Shown: piece after piece, positions 47,410 to 59,284 of the stretch
Numbering within the stretch: position 1 is the stretch's first letter
Layout of the letters: each line of letters starts with the position of its first letter
Origin: Epiperipatus broadwayi
Lineage: Eukaryota > Onychophora > Udeonychophora > Euonychophora > Peripatidae
Direction: 5' to 3'
Length of the DNA: 64,000 nt
Assembly (NCBI GenBank): GCA_028023455.1
Contig: JAQFVV010012423.1
Coordinates: 8,658,269-8,722,268, forward strand
Translations under genes and position numbers: made by a program
The notes under the pieces: generated by a model
The model's database searches: none
Told to the model about the DNA's origin: nothing
Seen by the model: only the letters and a program-made list of their open reading frames with translations

Positions 47410-49640
47410 CAAAATCATTTTTCTTTATATTATTGCTTTATAGATCCATTACATTTGCACCTACTTAAATAAAAATCATGTAAGAAAAAGAATATAAAAA
47501 TACTATCATAGTTAAAAATATATACTGAGATAGACAGCAGCCTATCTCAATCTATAATTTATTTTATAAATGTAGTAGTTGGCAGTTGTGAATCAAATTC
47601 AAGTTTCATTAAGCTTAGCTTTTTCAGATAGATGTGTATTATAAGCACACACATACAATTTGACAAAGGTTTGCATTTAAAATCAAATTAAGTCAATTTT
47701 ATCTTAGTTTTAAAAAGATAAAAATATTGATTTATTTTAATTAAATCTATTTCAACTATATCTATTTTAAATTTATGTCATTAGGAACAAAGCATAATAT
47801 TAATCTATAAAAATTTTACTCAATTATTTTGACTTTTTACTAATTAAATTTTTTGGAAAACAAATTTCTTTTTAAGCTTTGTTCAGGTTTTAAATGTCAA
47901 TTAAGTACATTTAGAAAATAAGATGACTAAGTTTCATCTATAAACATGTGGACTTGTTTAATTAAAGAATTTTATAAATATATAGGCTAGTTTAATTAAA
48001 AAATTTTCTAAACAGGGATAATGAATTTTGTAAAGAAGTGGGCTTGTTAATTAAAAAAACAAGTGTTTTGCAAAGCTGGATAATATAAAAAGACCAGTTC
48101 AGCAAATAATTTAATCAATTCTGATTTTTCTTTTGGTTGTTGTCTTTTCCAGTGTAACATAATATATTCTGAACTTCCACCAGCAACTGAACTAATAAGA
48201 ATGTGATGCTAACTGCCACATGAACAAATTTCCTCCAGCATAAAGCCCATATCCATTACAATGTCCAACTCTACATGCTTTATTAACTCAACACTTTGCC
48301 ACCTATCTTCATATATGCAGTTAAACAGATATACTTCTCATCAGTAAAAGAAATTTTTTTATTGTGACTACCTGAAAACATATCCAATTGTGACCAAGAC
48401 TGAAAATCAGTAATTGAACCAAGGTTGGAAACTAGTAAATGAAAAGACGTCATATGTAAATCATTAATGAGCTTTATTTCATTGACATACATATGCATAC
48501 ATATAATTCCACTTCAGAGAAAATAATAACTATGCAGTCTTATTTTTCTTTTGACTTAAAAGCAACAATTTATCTATTTTATGAACTATTTTATAATCTC
48601 TTAAACTTATGTTACCAACAAGCCATTAACATTTATAATTTACTTTAGATAATTTTATATATTTACATTTTTATTGATCATATTAACTTTTAATATTTAT
48701 ATTCTATAAAACCTGATCTAATTCAGTGTACTTGATAGATAGTGTGATGGGCTTTGAATATTTAAATATTTTATTTTTGCAAATGCTATAATAGTATTTT
48801 TTTTAAATAGTCAAAAGATAAAAGAAATCTGTTTTGTCCCTTAAATTGTTTTTTTTTTAAAGAAAAAGCTATATTAAAAACCACTTCTGCAATTGTTAAT
48901 AATCACTATTTAGTTTTAAAACAGCTGACAGTTAGTTCTAGCTCAATTTTTTGTCCTAAAGAGTAAGCTTTGGTTATATATTTTTAAAAGTTTAAATTTA
49001 CTAGAATTAAAATTAAGCATTTCTCGGAAGATATTCAAAATGTAAATTATCATTGTGCATCTAACATGTTGTGTGCATAGCTATATAAATCATTTGATAA
49101 CTTGATTTTATTGTTCTTAGAGATATAGGCAGTTTGCCTGTTTACATTGTCTTATTAACACATAACTGCAATTAAAAGAATTGATATATATATATATATG
49201 TGTGTGTATGCATTTTATATAGTGATCCCCTAGATATTTATTCACTATACTTGAATTTAGTAAAGGCTTATTTGCTTCTCCATGATCTATATTATTTCTG
49301 CTGGAGATACTCATGGATAATTGTGTTTTGCTTTGAGTTCAGAGATATTTTTCCCCACGAATTATATTTTTGCTTTGTCCTCTGGGTGAGATGCTATTTA
49401 TTGTTGTTTTATTTTAAATGGTGTGGGATTAAATGCACAGTGTACAGGCCTAATTTTGTGATGGCATGAATAGTGAACGTTCATTGTAAATTTAAATTGT
49501 TTTATTAGTCATTGTTGTATAGAAAAGTGAATGTATATGGATACACATCTTAACTTAGAATATATATCTGATAGAATTATATAAATAACAGAGTGTTTAA
49601 AATCAATGATTTATTCTTTTCTGGATTATTTTAATATTTA
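47410..49640. other. 5' intron or upstream DNA, unassigned
   Basis: A+T-rich, with a (TA)n(TG)n microsatellite at 49184-49208. The open frames at 48283-48498 and 49117-49469 show no recognisable motif. Nothing else was found. Confidence 0.45.
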
Positions 49641-49644
49641 AATA

Positions 49645-49900
49645 AATGTTATGGACATTTATTCAGAAAAGGTAGATTTTATCATTTAAACTTTGATTTT
49701 ATTAATGCTCAGCATGCTTTCTATGTATAAAATACCATATTCATAGCAATATAATTTCTTTAATGTTCTCAACATTTATGTATAATGAGTAATTGTTTAA
49801 ATATTCGAAAATATTTAAATGTATTTACATAGCCCATTTCTTTGTAAGGGGAATACTTGCATCTTTTCTCTTTAGTGAGAATTTGTCTTTTGCTATTGTC
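49645..49900. mobile_element. Truncated copy of the MITE at 18980-19304
   Basis: AATGTTATGGACATTTATTC, CAGAAAAGGTA, TTTTATTAATGCTCAGCATG and ATTCATAGCAAT follow the same order as in the 19-kb copy. Similarity fades near 49900, and the right terminal repeat is absent. Confidence 0.6.
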
Positions 49901-50084
49901 CAACCCTCTTCAAGTTGGGAAACAGCCAAAGATTGATTCTCAGTAAACATTTGACATTCTAGTTTACATATGGCCAATCTGCGGCCTTTGTGACTTTCTT
50001 TGTAAGACTTAAAAAATAATATAAAGCATTTTCAATGGCCATAAATCACAATCACTTTATTTATATCAAGATACATGGTTTTGT

Positions 50085-50268
50085 GCAGTGGTAAAATGAT
50101 AGGCTCTGAAGTGTAAGTTCTTAAATGGTGCTTGAATTTCTTCTGAACTCTTGAGCAATAAAGTTGTCATCATCATCATCATCATAATAATCATTACTAT
50201 TATTATTGCTGCTGCTGCTACTGTTACTACCACTACTGCGACTACACCACCACTGCTGCCACGACCAA
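50085..50268 (+). repeat. Probable decayed SINE with trinucleotide tail
   Basis: GCAGTGGTAAAATGATAGG and CTCTTGAGCAATAAAGTTG resemble the head and tail of a tRNA-derived SINE. It is followed by (ATC)n, (GCT)n and (ACC)n tracts at 50169-50268. No good B-box remains. Confidence 0.3.
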
Positions 50269-52040
50269 TATAATTTATACTGAATAATTAAAATTGCCAC
50301 ATTAGCACATCTGTGTAAATGGGTATAGACAAATATTATTTTAAACTCTACATTTAGTGTTTATTTTATAGGTATTATATTTTTATATTCAAAATTCAGG
50401 CCATCTGTAGTTATATAAATATTGAGAACAATTTATTAAAACAAATTATAAATATATATTTATTATAGTAATATGTATATAAAAAGAAAGATATTAGTTT
50501 AAAAAAAAAGTGAAAGGTAGGGTAATATTTTTCATATTTTCAAAATTTTGAGGTCCAATTTATGATGAGGAATATTTCAAGAAAAATTGCCTATGTCTGA
50601 TTTAGATTGGAATGATAGTTCTGAATGGCTGCATTGAAAATAAAATCAATTGAAATGTTATAAATGATTGCACTTCAATTAACACTTTCGAATGGTAATT
50701 TGTTAATTATAAAAACTACACATTTAATGTTAAATATTTTTGCAAACAAACAACTATTATTATAACTACATGCTATTTTAATGTGTACTATTACTTCAAC
50801 AAACATCACATGACTACCTCCTCTTATGCTTGTTACTATTACTTCCTTAAGTACTGGATATTGAGATTACATTATATTTGAGTTATCAGTAATTTGAGAA
50901 GAATTAGATATATGTGCCTTTAGCATTTGTCTGTGTATCAAATTGTTTCATTATTAAATTTATATGCATTATGAACTATTATAGGTCCCATATTAATCTT
51001 ATTCTATAGTAACAATTCTCTGTTAGTGAGCAATTAAATATTTATTTATTATACTTCTATTTTACTATTAAGTTATATGTATTGCAAATTATAAAAATCT
51101 ATATTTGAATTATCCTCTGTTATAATAACTGCCCATCATAAAATTCTAAAATTAAATCTGAATATGAACTGTTTAATTATAAATATCAAATTTTACCATA
51201 TTTGTTCTATTCTTTAAGATCCATTTTATAGTTTCATATTGATAAATTTAAAGTCAAATTATATGTATTTTTTTTATAAACTTTTATACGCAATATAAAT
51301 TTATTTCATTCTGTAATATATGTCTCCATTGAATTCCACAGATTTTGATAAATAATAGAGTTGAATTGAAAGGCGTGAATAAAAACTAAATACTCCTCTT
51401 TTTTGAACTGCTTCAGTTTACTAATTCACTTTATCATAAGTATTCTATAGGAATGTCTGCCTATTCAATTCACCTTTACCATTCTATATTTTTGTTGGGT
51501 AGAAATTACCATGTAACCTATTTGCTCAGTTACCTATTTATTTGTTTAACTATTCTTTATAATAAATTAATTAAATAAAAATATCTTTTGAAATCTGTAA
51601 AATTAATGCAATGACTTTTGATAATTAACAAATTGTTATTATATACATTAAATTATTTATTTAGCATAAATATCCATTTATTTGTAATATCAGTGGTTTT
51701 CTACCAGCCAACTAATATCTATGTATTAAACACATGAATTGATAGCAAATAATTACTTGGGAATTATATTTAAAATGCTGAAAGTTTTAATGAGGAAAAA
51801 AAGAATCTAATGGAAATTCAAGTAGTAGTAATAGTAGTAGTCATAGCAGTAGTAGTAATATATTTCAAAGGAACTCTATTTGTTTTTCAAAAGGTTACAT
51901 AACTTATTTGTTACTACCCTGCATTCAAATTATTTACAAGAATAATATAGTAACAAAAAATCAAAAATTGTTACATAGTGCCATTCTGTATTCAGATTTG
52001 TAGCATGTTTTAGAGTAATATACAAATAAACACATTATGA
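50269..52040. other. A+T-rich spacer
   Basis: Contains an (AGT)n-type tract at 51818-51860. No open frames of note and no recognised element. Confidence 0.5.
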
Positions 52041-52049
52041 TTTATTGTT

Positions 52050-53450
52050 GATGTTTGTTTAGTTTTATGAGGTAATTGGCATCAAGTGCAATCATATTAG
52101 GGACTTAATGTTTAAATAGGTATTTTGTTTTATATAATAGTCTCTTTGTTGAATTATTTTTAGTTTATTTGTGAGTGTGCTGGCATATCTCTTGATGTTG
52201 TTGTTAAAGGTGAACATACATCTTGTGCATTATAATATGTATAATAAGAAGGTGCTTACCCTGATGTGTAAGTAGATTCCTGTATGATGGCTATCAAACA
52301 GACATTGGATGTTAATTGTATTTGTTCAAACGCAGTTCTAATATTAAGTTAGAGAATGTTGCAAGTTTAGCACATTTAAGAAAAAATAGAATAGATATAT
52401 ATTCAATTTCTTTGTGGTTTCCTTTAGCTTTGAGAAAAAGGAATGGGCAGGGTTTTTACCTTGAGTTTTAGAAGAAAGTCAAAATATTTTTATTCTAGAA
52501 ACCAAAACCTAAATTTTTAACGTAATTGTTATTGTTAAACACATGATGGTTTTTTTTCTGCTTGAAGGGATGATTGAAGTAAGTTAAAAATTTTCCAGTA
52601 TGCAAATTTGGTTATGAGGAAAGTGAATGAAGTTTTTCATCTTACAGAGTGGATTTATAAGAGTTTTGTGGGGAGAAGATTTGTCTGTGGGGTTTCAGGC
52701 TTTTGAGATTGAGATAGTTTTTTGTGTTACAGAATAATTTTCTAAATAGGTGGTGAATCTGACTTCTGAAGGCTTTGGTGAACATCACTATTGAGGTGTA
52801 GTAGACTATTCTTGACATAGATAGCATATTGAATAATGTATCTTTTGTATATAGTGGTAGATAGGGTTTTGACATTGATTGAGTTATGTTTAATTTTTTT
52901 AAGACTTTCTTGAATTTGCCATTATATCCCTTAGTGACTGAAGTAGAAAGAAAATCTAAAAAAGAAGTTAGAATTTATTTCCTGTATGAATTTATCATGC
53001 ACAAGATTTATCTAGACTTACTTTAAGTTTGAGTTTGTTTATATATTTAGAAATTACGTTTTTATAGAAGTAGAATTTGTTTGTTGCTTGTTAGAACCAC
53101 AGAAACATCATTCATACATTCTATACAGGATGTGCTTTTTTTCAGATCTTGTATATATATATTCCTATCAATTTATTTTCAATTGTTTTGATTAGTGGAT
53201 TAATGTAAAATATCAATAGACGTGAACTTATTGTGGAACCCTGCTGAATATATTTATATGGCATAATGACCAAGTAACATTTTCCTATTGAGAATAATGT
53301 GAATTTTCCTATTAAGTATAAGACTTGCTATAAGTTTGTCTATTTGTACTGAGTCAAAGGCTGAGTATATATCAAGTTGTACTACCATATGGATAACTTT
53401 GTCTGTAATTGCTTTAAAAAAGAAGGCCACCAGTTTAGGGGATCTTTTCT
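52050..53450 (-). pseudogene. Non-LTR reverse transcriptase remnant, a third LINE family
   Basis: On the minus strand LDIYSAFDSVQIDKLI at 53378-53331 matches the RT palm motif (D..AFD..). Then FYINPLIKTIENKLIGIYI (53210-53155) and DLKKSTSCIECMNDV follow the order of the next RT blocks. The open frame at 52875-52642 encodes IVYYTSIVMFTKAFRSQ and RKLFCNTKNYLNLKSLKPHR, probably the thumb and C-terminal side. It is broken by many stops. It differs from the RTE copies and from the 12.7-kb LINE, and the clade is not assigned. Confidence 0.65.
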
Positions 53451-53514
53451 TTGTGTCTTTGTGTGCATTATTTTGATAATAATGGCAGAAAGTTTGGTTC
53501 TATTCAGTCTAGCT

Positions 53515-53620
53515 ATATGTCTATCAATTATCTATCTGACTATTTTTTTGTCTGTGTATCTGTATTTATCTACCTATTTATCTATCTACTTAACTATCTA
53601 TCTATCTATGCACATACATA
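53515..53620. repeat. Imperfect (ATCT)n microsatellite
   Basis: Repeated CTATCTAT/TTATCTA words span about 100 bases. They create two overlapping, Leu/Ile/Tyr-rich open frames at 53377-53688 that are not genes. Confidence 0.7.
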
Positions 53621-53689
53621 TGTATGTTTTGTATAGATCAAGAAACATTATGACAAATTATTTGATTTTATTATGCTTTATAATTTAGA

Positions 53690-55758
53690 TATTCCTAAAT
53701 TTGGAGACTATCCTAAAGACTTCCTCATTTTCTAAATTGGGGGGAGGGGAATTAAAATATTTGGTTCTTATTAAATGTCTGCCATTATTTAAATATCTAA
53801 CTTTGAATTCTAGATCATAATTGAAGGTTTTCAATTTTGTAAGAAACTTTCAATTTCTTGCTTCAATTCTGATTACTGTATTTATTTCAAAAGAAAAAAC
53901 TTTGTTGAATAGCAGTGATTAATTATAGTTTGTGACTAATTCAAGTTCTTATTACTTGTTTTGATGACTGAAACAAGTTGAGTAAATTAAATAAGTAGCT
54001 TGAAAATTTGACCAATAATATATAATATAAGCAGTCTACTGCATTCGAATTTAGCATCTTTAATATTGTACTAGTGAAAGTACACTGCATAGACTTTGCA
54101 GAATATGAAATAATAATCTTATAGTTTGAAAAATCCAATTCATATATATGCATATATTAAGATTATTACTTTTTTCAAATGATAGCTGCCTGAATAATGG
54201 TTCTTGAATTGATTATGTGTATCCAAAACATATATGATAAACATACATCTTTGTTTGCTTTAATGAATATTTAATATGCAGAATGATTCTCAGTTAAGAA
54301 CATTTTGTGATAAACTTATATATATATATATTGTTAGATATGGCAAAAAAAAAAACCCTCACTTATTAATCTTTTTTTTTTTGGCCAATATTAATATTAT
54401 AATTTTAGAGAATTTTTATTTTCTTTACCAAGAGATATAATATAGTAATCAAATATTTAATTGATTGATCTGAAAATCCTGTGTTGAACTTTAATCTTAA
54501 AGAAGTTTTTAGCTCATGTAGTTATCATTAAAATGCATGAGGGGAAAATAATTACGCAAAATCACTTGAATAATATGTAATATTTAAGCATCAAAGTGGT
54601 AGGTTGGACACATTAAATTCTATTTAACTGATCTTGTATTTTGTTTTTACTTTACATATCTATGAATCATTCAAAGATCTTTTTGGACAAAATAAATGTA
54701 TTTTTAATCATTTGGAGGGTTATGACATTCAAACGCTAGATAAGACAAAAATTGAGAGCAAATTTAGAAGCCCTTAATTCTCAAGTAATTCTATAACTGC
54801 ATTTTTTCATATAGGACTAAAATAATCAAAATCAGTTGCTTAGAGGTCATGTGGCATTCAAGTAGCAGAAGTAACAGATTAATCTTTGATCAAAAAACCT
54901 TTAGCTTTGAAGGTCATACCACCACAACACTTTATGCCAATTTTTTTTTAAAATATCAAAATATTAAATAAAAGTGTGATTTTTATCTTTTATTTTTGAA
55001 TGCTGAAGATTCTTATACATGTATTTAAAAATGTTTTAAAATATTTTTTTTAAAAATCAAATGTAACTATTAAGCTTATAGGATTGCTTAATGTTCAGAA
55101 AAGCAGACAAGGCAGCGTATCCCAGTCCTTTAAAAAGAGACTTGACAGTATATTTTATCAACGCAATTTGTTGACTGACTAACTGCAGCTTTAACTTAAA
55201 CATCTTTAGTAACTTTTTTTTTAAAAATTAAATAATAGATAACTACCTTTTTGATAATTAAGCATATCAAATTAGACTTGTCTATTCCAGATTTTACAAT
55301 CTTGTAAATTTTGCTAGAAAGTCTTTTTATTTATTTATAAAGACGGCATAACTTTTTTAATATTCTCATCATTTTTAAAAAAATAAGTTTGTGAATCTTC
55401 AACACTTTTTTAATTTAACAGACTTTTGTTTAAATATTTTATTTTTTTAAAAAATCAACTAATACTGAAAATTCCAATAGTTTTAAACTTTTCTCCGCAA
55501 AATGTAATTCAGTATAAATAATACATATACGTATACTAAGAAAAGTTGATTAAACAAGAATTCTTAAAATACGTGTTGTATGAAATATTTAATACTGTAC
55601 GTGGAAAATAAAATTTTAAAAGAATTAAAAATTTCCAATAATATTAATGATAATGATGATAATATGATTGACAACTAGAATCTATTTTTTTGTTTGGTTC
55701 TTAAAGCAGTGGTGGTAATCTAATTATCTTGAAACAAAATTTATTTCTAATTTCTGGA
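53690..55758. other. A+T-rich spacer
   Basis: Homopolymer-rich DNA with a G-run at 53739-53750. The open frame at 53941-54153 has no motif. No element was recognised. Confidence 0.5.
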
Positions 55759-55759
55759 A

Positions 55760-56870
55760 TTTCACCATTTTAAATCATCATCAATCCACTGCACCAAGAG
55801 TCTTTCTATACTCAATCCAATTTCTCTGATTTCTAATTACTCTTCTCCAACCATTCAAGCAAACTTCGTTCTTTTTATATCTTTTACAAATTTTTTAAGA
55901 CCAGTTTGAAATTCCAGTTATCCAATTATGTCAATATATCCAGTTCAATTCCATTTTAGCCTTTTAATTTTTTTAATGATATCAGTGATATCTATTCTTT
56001 CATCCACACAGTGACAAAGCTATCATTAAGCAAGTCAATGCAATTCAAAAAAAGTACTTTTTTAAAATTTTTATATAAAAGTTAAAAAAATTTAATTATG
56101 AAACTGCACTCATATATTTTGTTTTTGATTTCTCCTTATTAATCTGACATACATATATCTAAATTTTTGTGTGTATTCTGAAGTTTCTATATTGCTCTTT
56201 ATTAATGCACCAGGTTTTAGATTCAGTAAAAAAATCACTGGTAAAATCCATTTATTTTTTACAAATTCCATTTCAAGCATTTAAACATATTTTAACATTA
56301 TATTATTTCTACTAACATTGTATTATTAAAATTTCATTCATTATGTTTCTATTAATTAAGATATTTATAATTGTCAATTTTATCTTATTCATTAAGGTCA
56401 CTCTTTGTTTTCTTTTTTCTAGCTATTGAATATAACCTTAACTTTTTATTATTTATCTTTAGGTTTACTATTTTTGCTTTCATTTGATAAATCTTGTGAT
56501 ATTTACTGAAGCCTTTAAGCATTGCTTGCAAAATAATCACAATGTCTATAAAATCTATATAATTTAAGAATTTCCTTTTTTTATTTTGATAAATAAAATA
56601 CTTTCTCTAAAATTTCTGCAGAACGTTTTATAAAACTGGATTCACCATTTACACCCATTTATCAATGCTAGGATGGTCTCTTAATTTTTCAAAGTTTTAG
56701 TTACTACTGAAATTTTACAGAATCAAAGAGGCCTTTCTATATCTTTTCTTAATACCTAAATGTTATGTATCGAGTCTAAAATTATTTGAAGACAAATTGT
56801 AAAGATCTCAGTAAAAATCTGGGATAAAATTGATCTAAATATATCTATGGGTATTAACAATCTTAGCCAA
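55760..56870 (-). pseudogene. RTE LINE 3' part, strongly decayed
   Basis: The 3' end pattern (TCATCAATCCACTGCACC, CTCAATCCAATTTCTCTGAT) and the series of blocks across 55760-56870 follow the RTE copy at 59.3-60.6 kb in order. Matches include AACTTTTTATTATTTATCTT and TGGGATAAAATTGATCTAAA. Divergence is higher than in the other copies and no frame stays open. Confidence 0.65.
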
Positions 56871-57534
56871 ATAAAAGAAAAAGCTGCTATAATTAGAATA
56901 GAACCAAATTACTAAAATATAAAATTATTGATATAGTATAAGATTTATATGACTTTACAAGTAGGTCAGTTTGATTCCAAAATATTATGAAGTTTTTTTA
57001 ATTTCAACTTGATAATAAAAAAAATAAGAGCAGCTTTCAGAAACTACATTGATTCCAGCTTTGAATTCTGAATTTTCATTGATAAAGACAAAACCATGAA
57101 GCATTTTGAAGATTAAATAACATTTCTATCTAATTACAATAGATGGCAATAGTGTAGAGTAGGGTTGACCAAGACTGTAGATGTTGGAGATGACTTTTTT
57201 GGTGAAAGTGTATCTGAGGGTGACTATGATTTTTTCAGGACTTTGAACTGGAAACCAGATTTCATGCCAATCTATCGGCCTTTTTGGTTGCATTTTCTCC
57301 ATTTTATGCTTATTTTATTGTAAATTCATAGCTTTATTGGTATTTAAATCTTAATTCCCAAAAAATCTGCTATTGGTAGCATTTTTCACAAAAAATCAAT
57401 TTCCAATTGTGGTATATTGTATATAGTCCTGCCTCTTTTCCTTTATAAAGTGCCACAAAGTACTATCAACTTTGGCTATTGTTCTCCAGGTGTTTTTAAT
57501 TGTCAAAGTCAGAAATCAAAACAAAATGTTTTAT

Positions 57535-57916
57535 GCTTTCATAATAGATTTTGAACATAAATAAATATATTTCTCATAATTTTTTACATTCATAATTAAG
57601 ATTTTATATGAATTTACCTAAATATAAAGTTTGATTTGAAAATTTTTAAATTTTATAAAAAAAAAATAATCAAAGGAAAGTTAATAGCACTTGACTGCTA
57701 TTCAAGTGAATAACGTTGACTGCTATTGCTTTCATAATAGATTTTGAATGTAAATTAATGTTTTTCATAATTTTTTACATTCATAATTAAGTTTTTACAT
57801 TAATTTATTTAAATATAAACTTTGATTCAATTTTTTTTAAATTTTACAAGAAAAATAATCAAGGGAAAGTGAATAGTGCCACTATTCAAGACAAGTGAAT
57901 AACATTGACCGCTATT
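57535..57916. repeat. Two-copy tandem duplication, period 193 bp
   Basis: GCTTTCATAATAGATTTTGA starts at 57535 and again at 57728. The two copies stay alignable through ACATTCATAATTAAG and GTGAATAAC to the end of each copy, with several small differences. It is an old local duplication. Confidence 0.7.
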
Positions 57917-58040
57917 TGCATATCAATGGCATTCAGTGATAATTAGAAAAATACAACTATTTTTCATAAATATTTATGGATTTTATGATTACTTTTTACC
58001 CTATATTGACTAATAATGTGGCTATATTTAGACTTTTATT

Positions 58041-58188
58041 TAAAATATTTAATGATGAAGAAAAGATACAAGAAATCATGTAATGATTGGTTGGAACATA
58101 ATTGTTTTAAAATATTTAATTTTAGATTAAGAAAAGATACAAGAAATCACTGGATTTTCACACAATGATTGGTTGAAATATAATTCCT
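58041..58188. repeat. Two-copy tandem duplication, period 67 bp
   Basis: TAAAATATTTAAT followed by AAGAAAAGATACAAGAAATC and AATGATTGGTTG occurs at 58041 and again at 58108. The second copy has an 11-base insertion. Confidence 0.65.
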
Positions 58189-59284
58189 TTGTTATACTGC
58201 AGGCTATTTTTCATATACTTTTCTTCAGTTATTAACATTATTTTAAATTTTTCATTACATTTAACCAATTTGAATGTAAAATAATTCAATTTTTAGAAGC
58301 TAAATTAAAACAATTCTGATTATTGTACATTAATATACTTCAGAAAGGAAACTAGCTAGATCCATATTTAACAAATTAAATCACTCAAATTTTTATTTAA
58401 TCTGGCCAATAAAAAAATTCATCAGACAAAAGGTTAAATTACTCAGCTCCCTGTAATATTATAATTTGTCCATGTCTCTTTATAAAATATTTATTAAATT
58501 GCAATTTTAAATTACCTATAATTATTTTCTAAATCTGGTCCTGAAATTTAAAAAAAATTCAAAAAAAAAAAAATATTGTTTAGAATTATATTAAAATAAA
58601 TTAGATGCAAATTTTACAAAAAAATAAATAAAAAATAAATTATGTAGTAGACTTCCAGAGATTTAGTGGTCGGTCGACATCTTGGCTAACCCTGGTGTAA
58701 AGAAAAGGGAAAACTCTTTGTTTTCATTGTTATTAATTCTTTTGTGCACTCTTTTATAGAATTTCAAATATTTAGTTCTTCAAATAATACATTTTTAAAT
58801 TTCTTCGTTTTTACTTGGTGAATTGCTTATCTTTAATATTGTTTTTTTTTTCTTTCAAATATGAGCTATTTTGCAACTTCAGATTAAAATTTATTGGAAT
58901 ATCTCTGAAAATTAGCGATATCAATTGTTAATATGAAAGTTACTATACTCTAATAAAGAAAGAATAGATCATTATTTAGATCATGGATTTTGAGTAATTA
59001 GAATATTTTAACAATAGAGTTTAGGGTGACATTTTTTTAAAAATTCAGATTAAGTAATTTTTTTAAAAACATAATAGCCATAAAATATTGTTATATACAT
59101 TTGAAAAATAAATCCTGAAAGTACTTTTAAAATAGTTAAAATCTTTATTCATTATTTACATTATGCAATTATAAAAGTGTTTATAAGAAAGGATTTCAAA
59201 TAATGCTATTAATCTTTGCTTTTGCAATCTAAAATAAACATTTTCAAAGTAACATTTTTATTACATTAATCTACTTTAAGAAGA
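58189..59284. other. A+T-rich spacer
   Basis: Nothing recognisable beyond homopolymers. A short GC-richer patch at 58655-58700 (GTGGTCGGTCGACATC) has no assigned role. Confidence 0.45.

Noticed and set aside
50169-50268. Trinucleotide stretch as a CRISPR-like or coding repeat
   Set aside because: The unit is three bases and drifts from ATC to GCT to ACC, as in a microsatellite tail. There are no spacers and no open frame.
53377-53688. 103-codon plus-strand open frame with membrane-like composition
   Set aside because: It is produced by an imperfect (ATCT)n microsatellite, which gives Leu/Ile/Tyr/Ser repeats in all frames.
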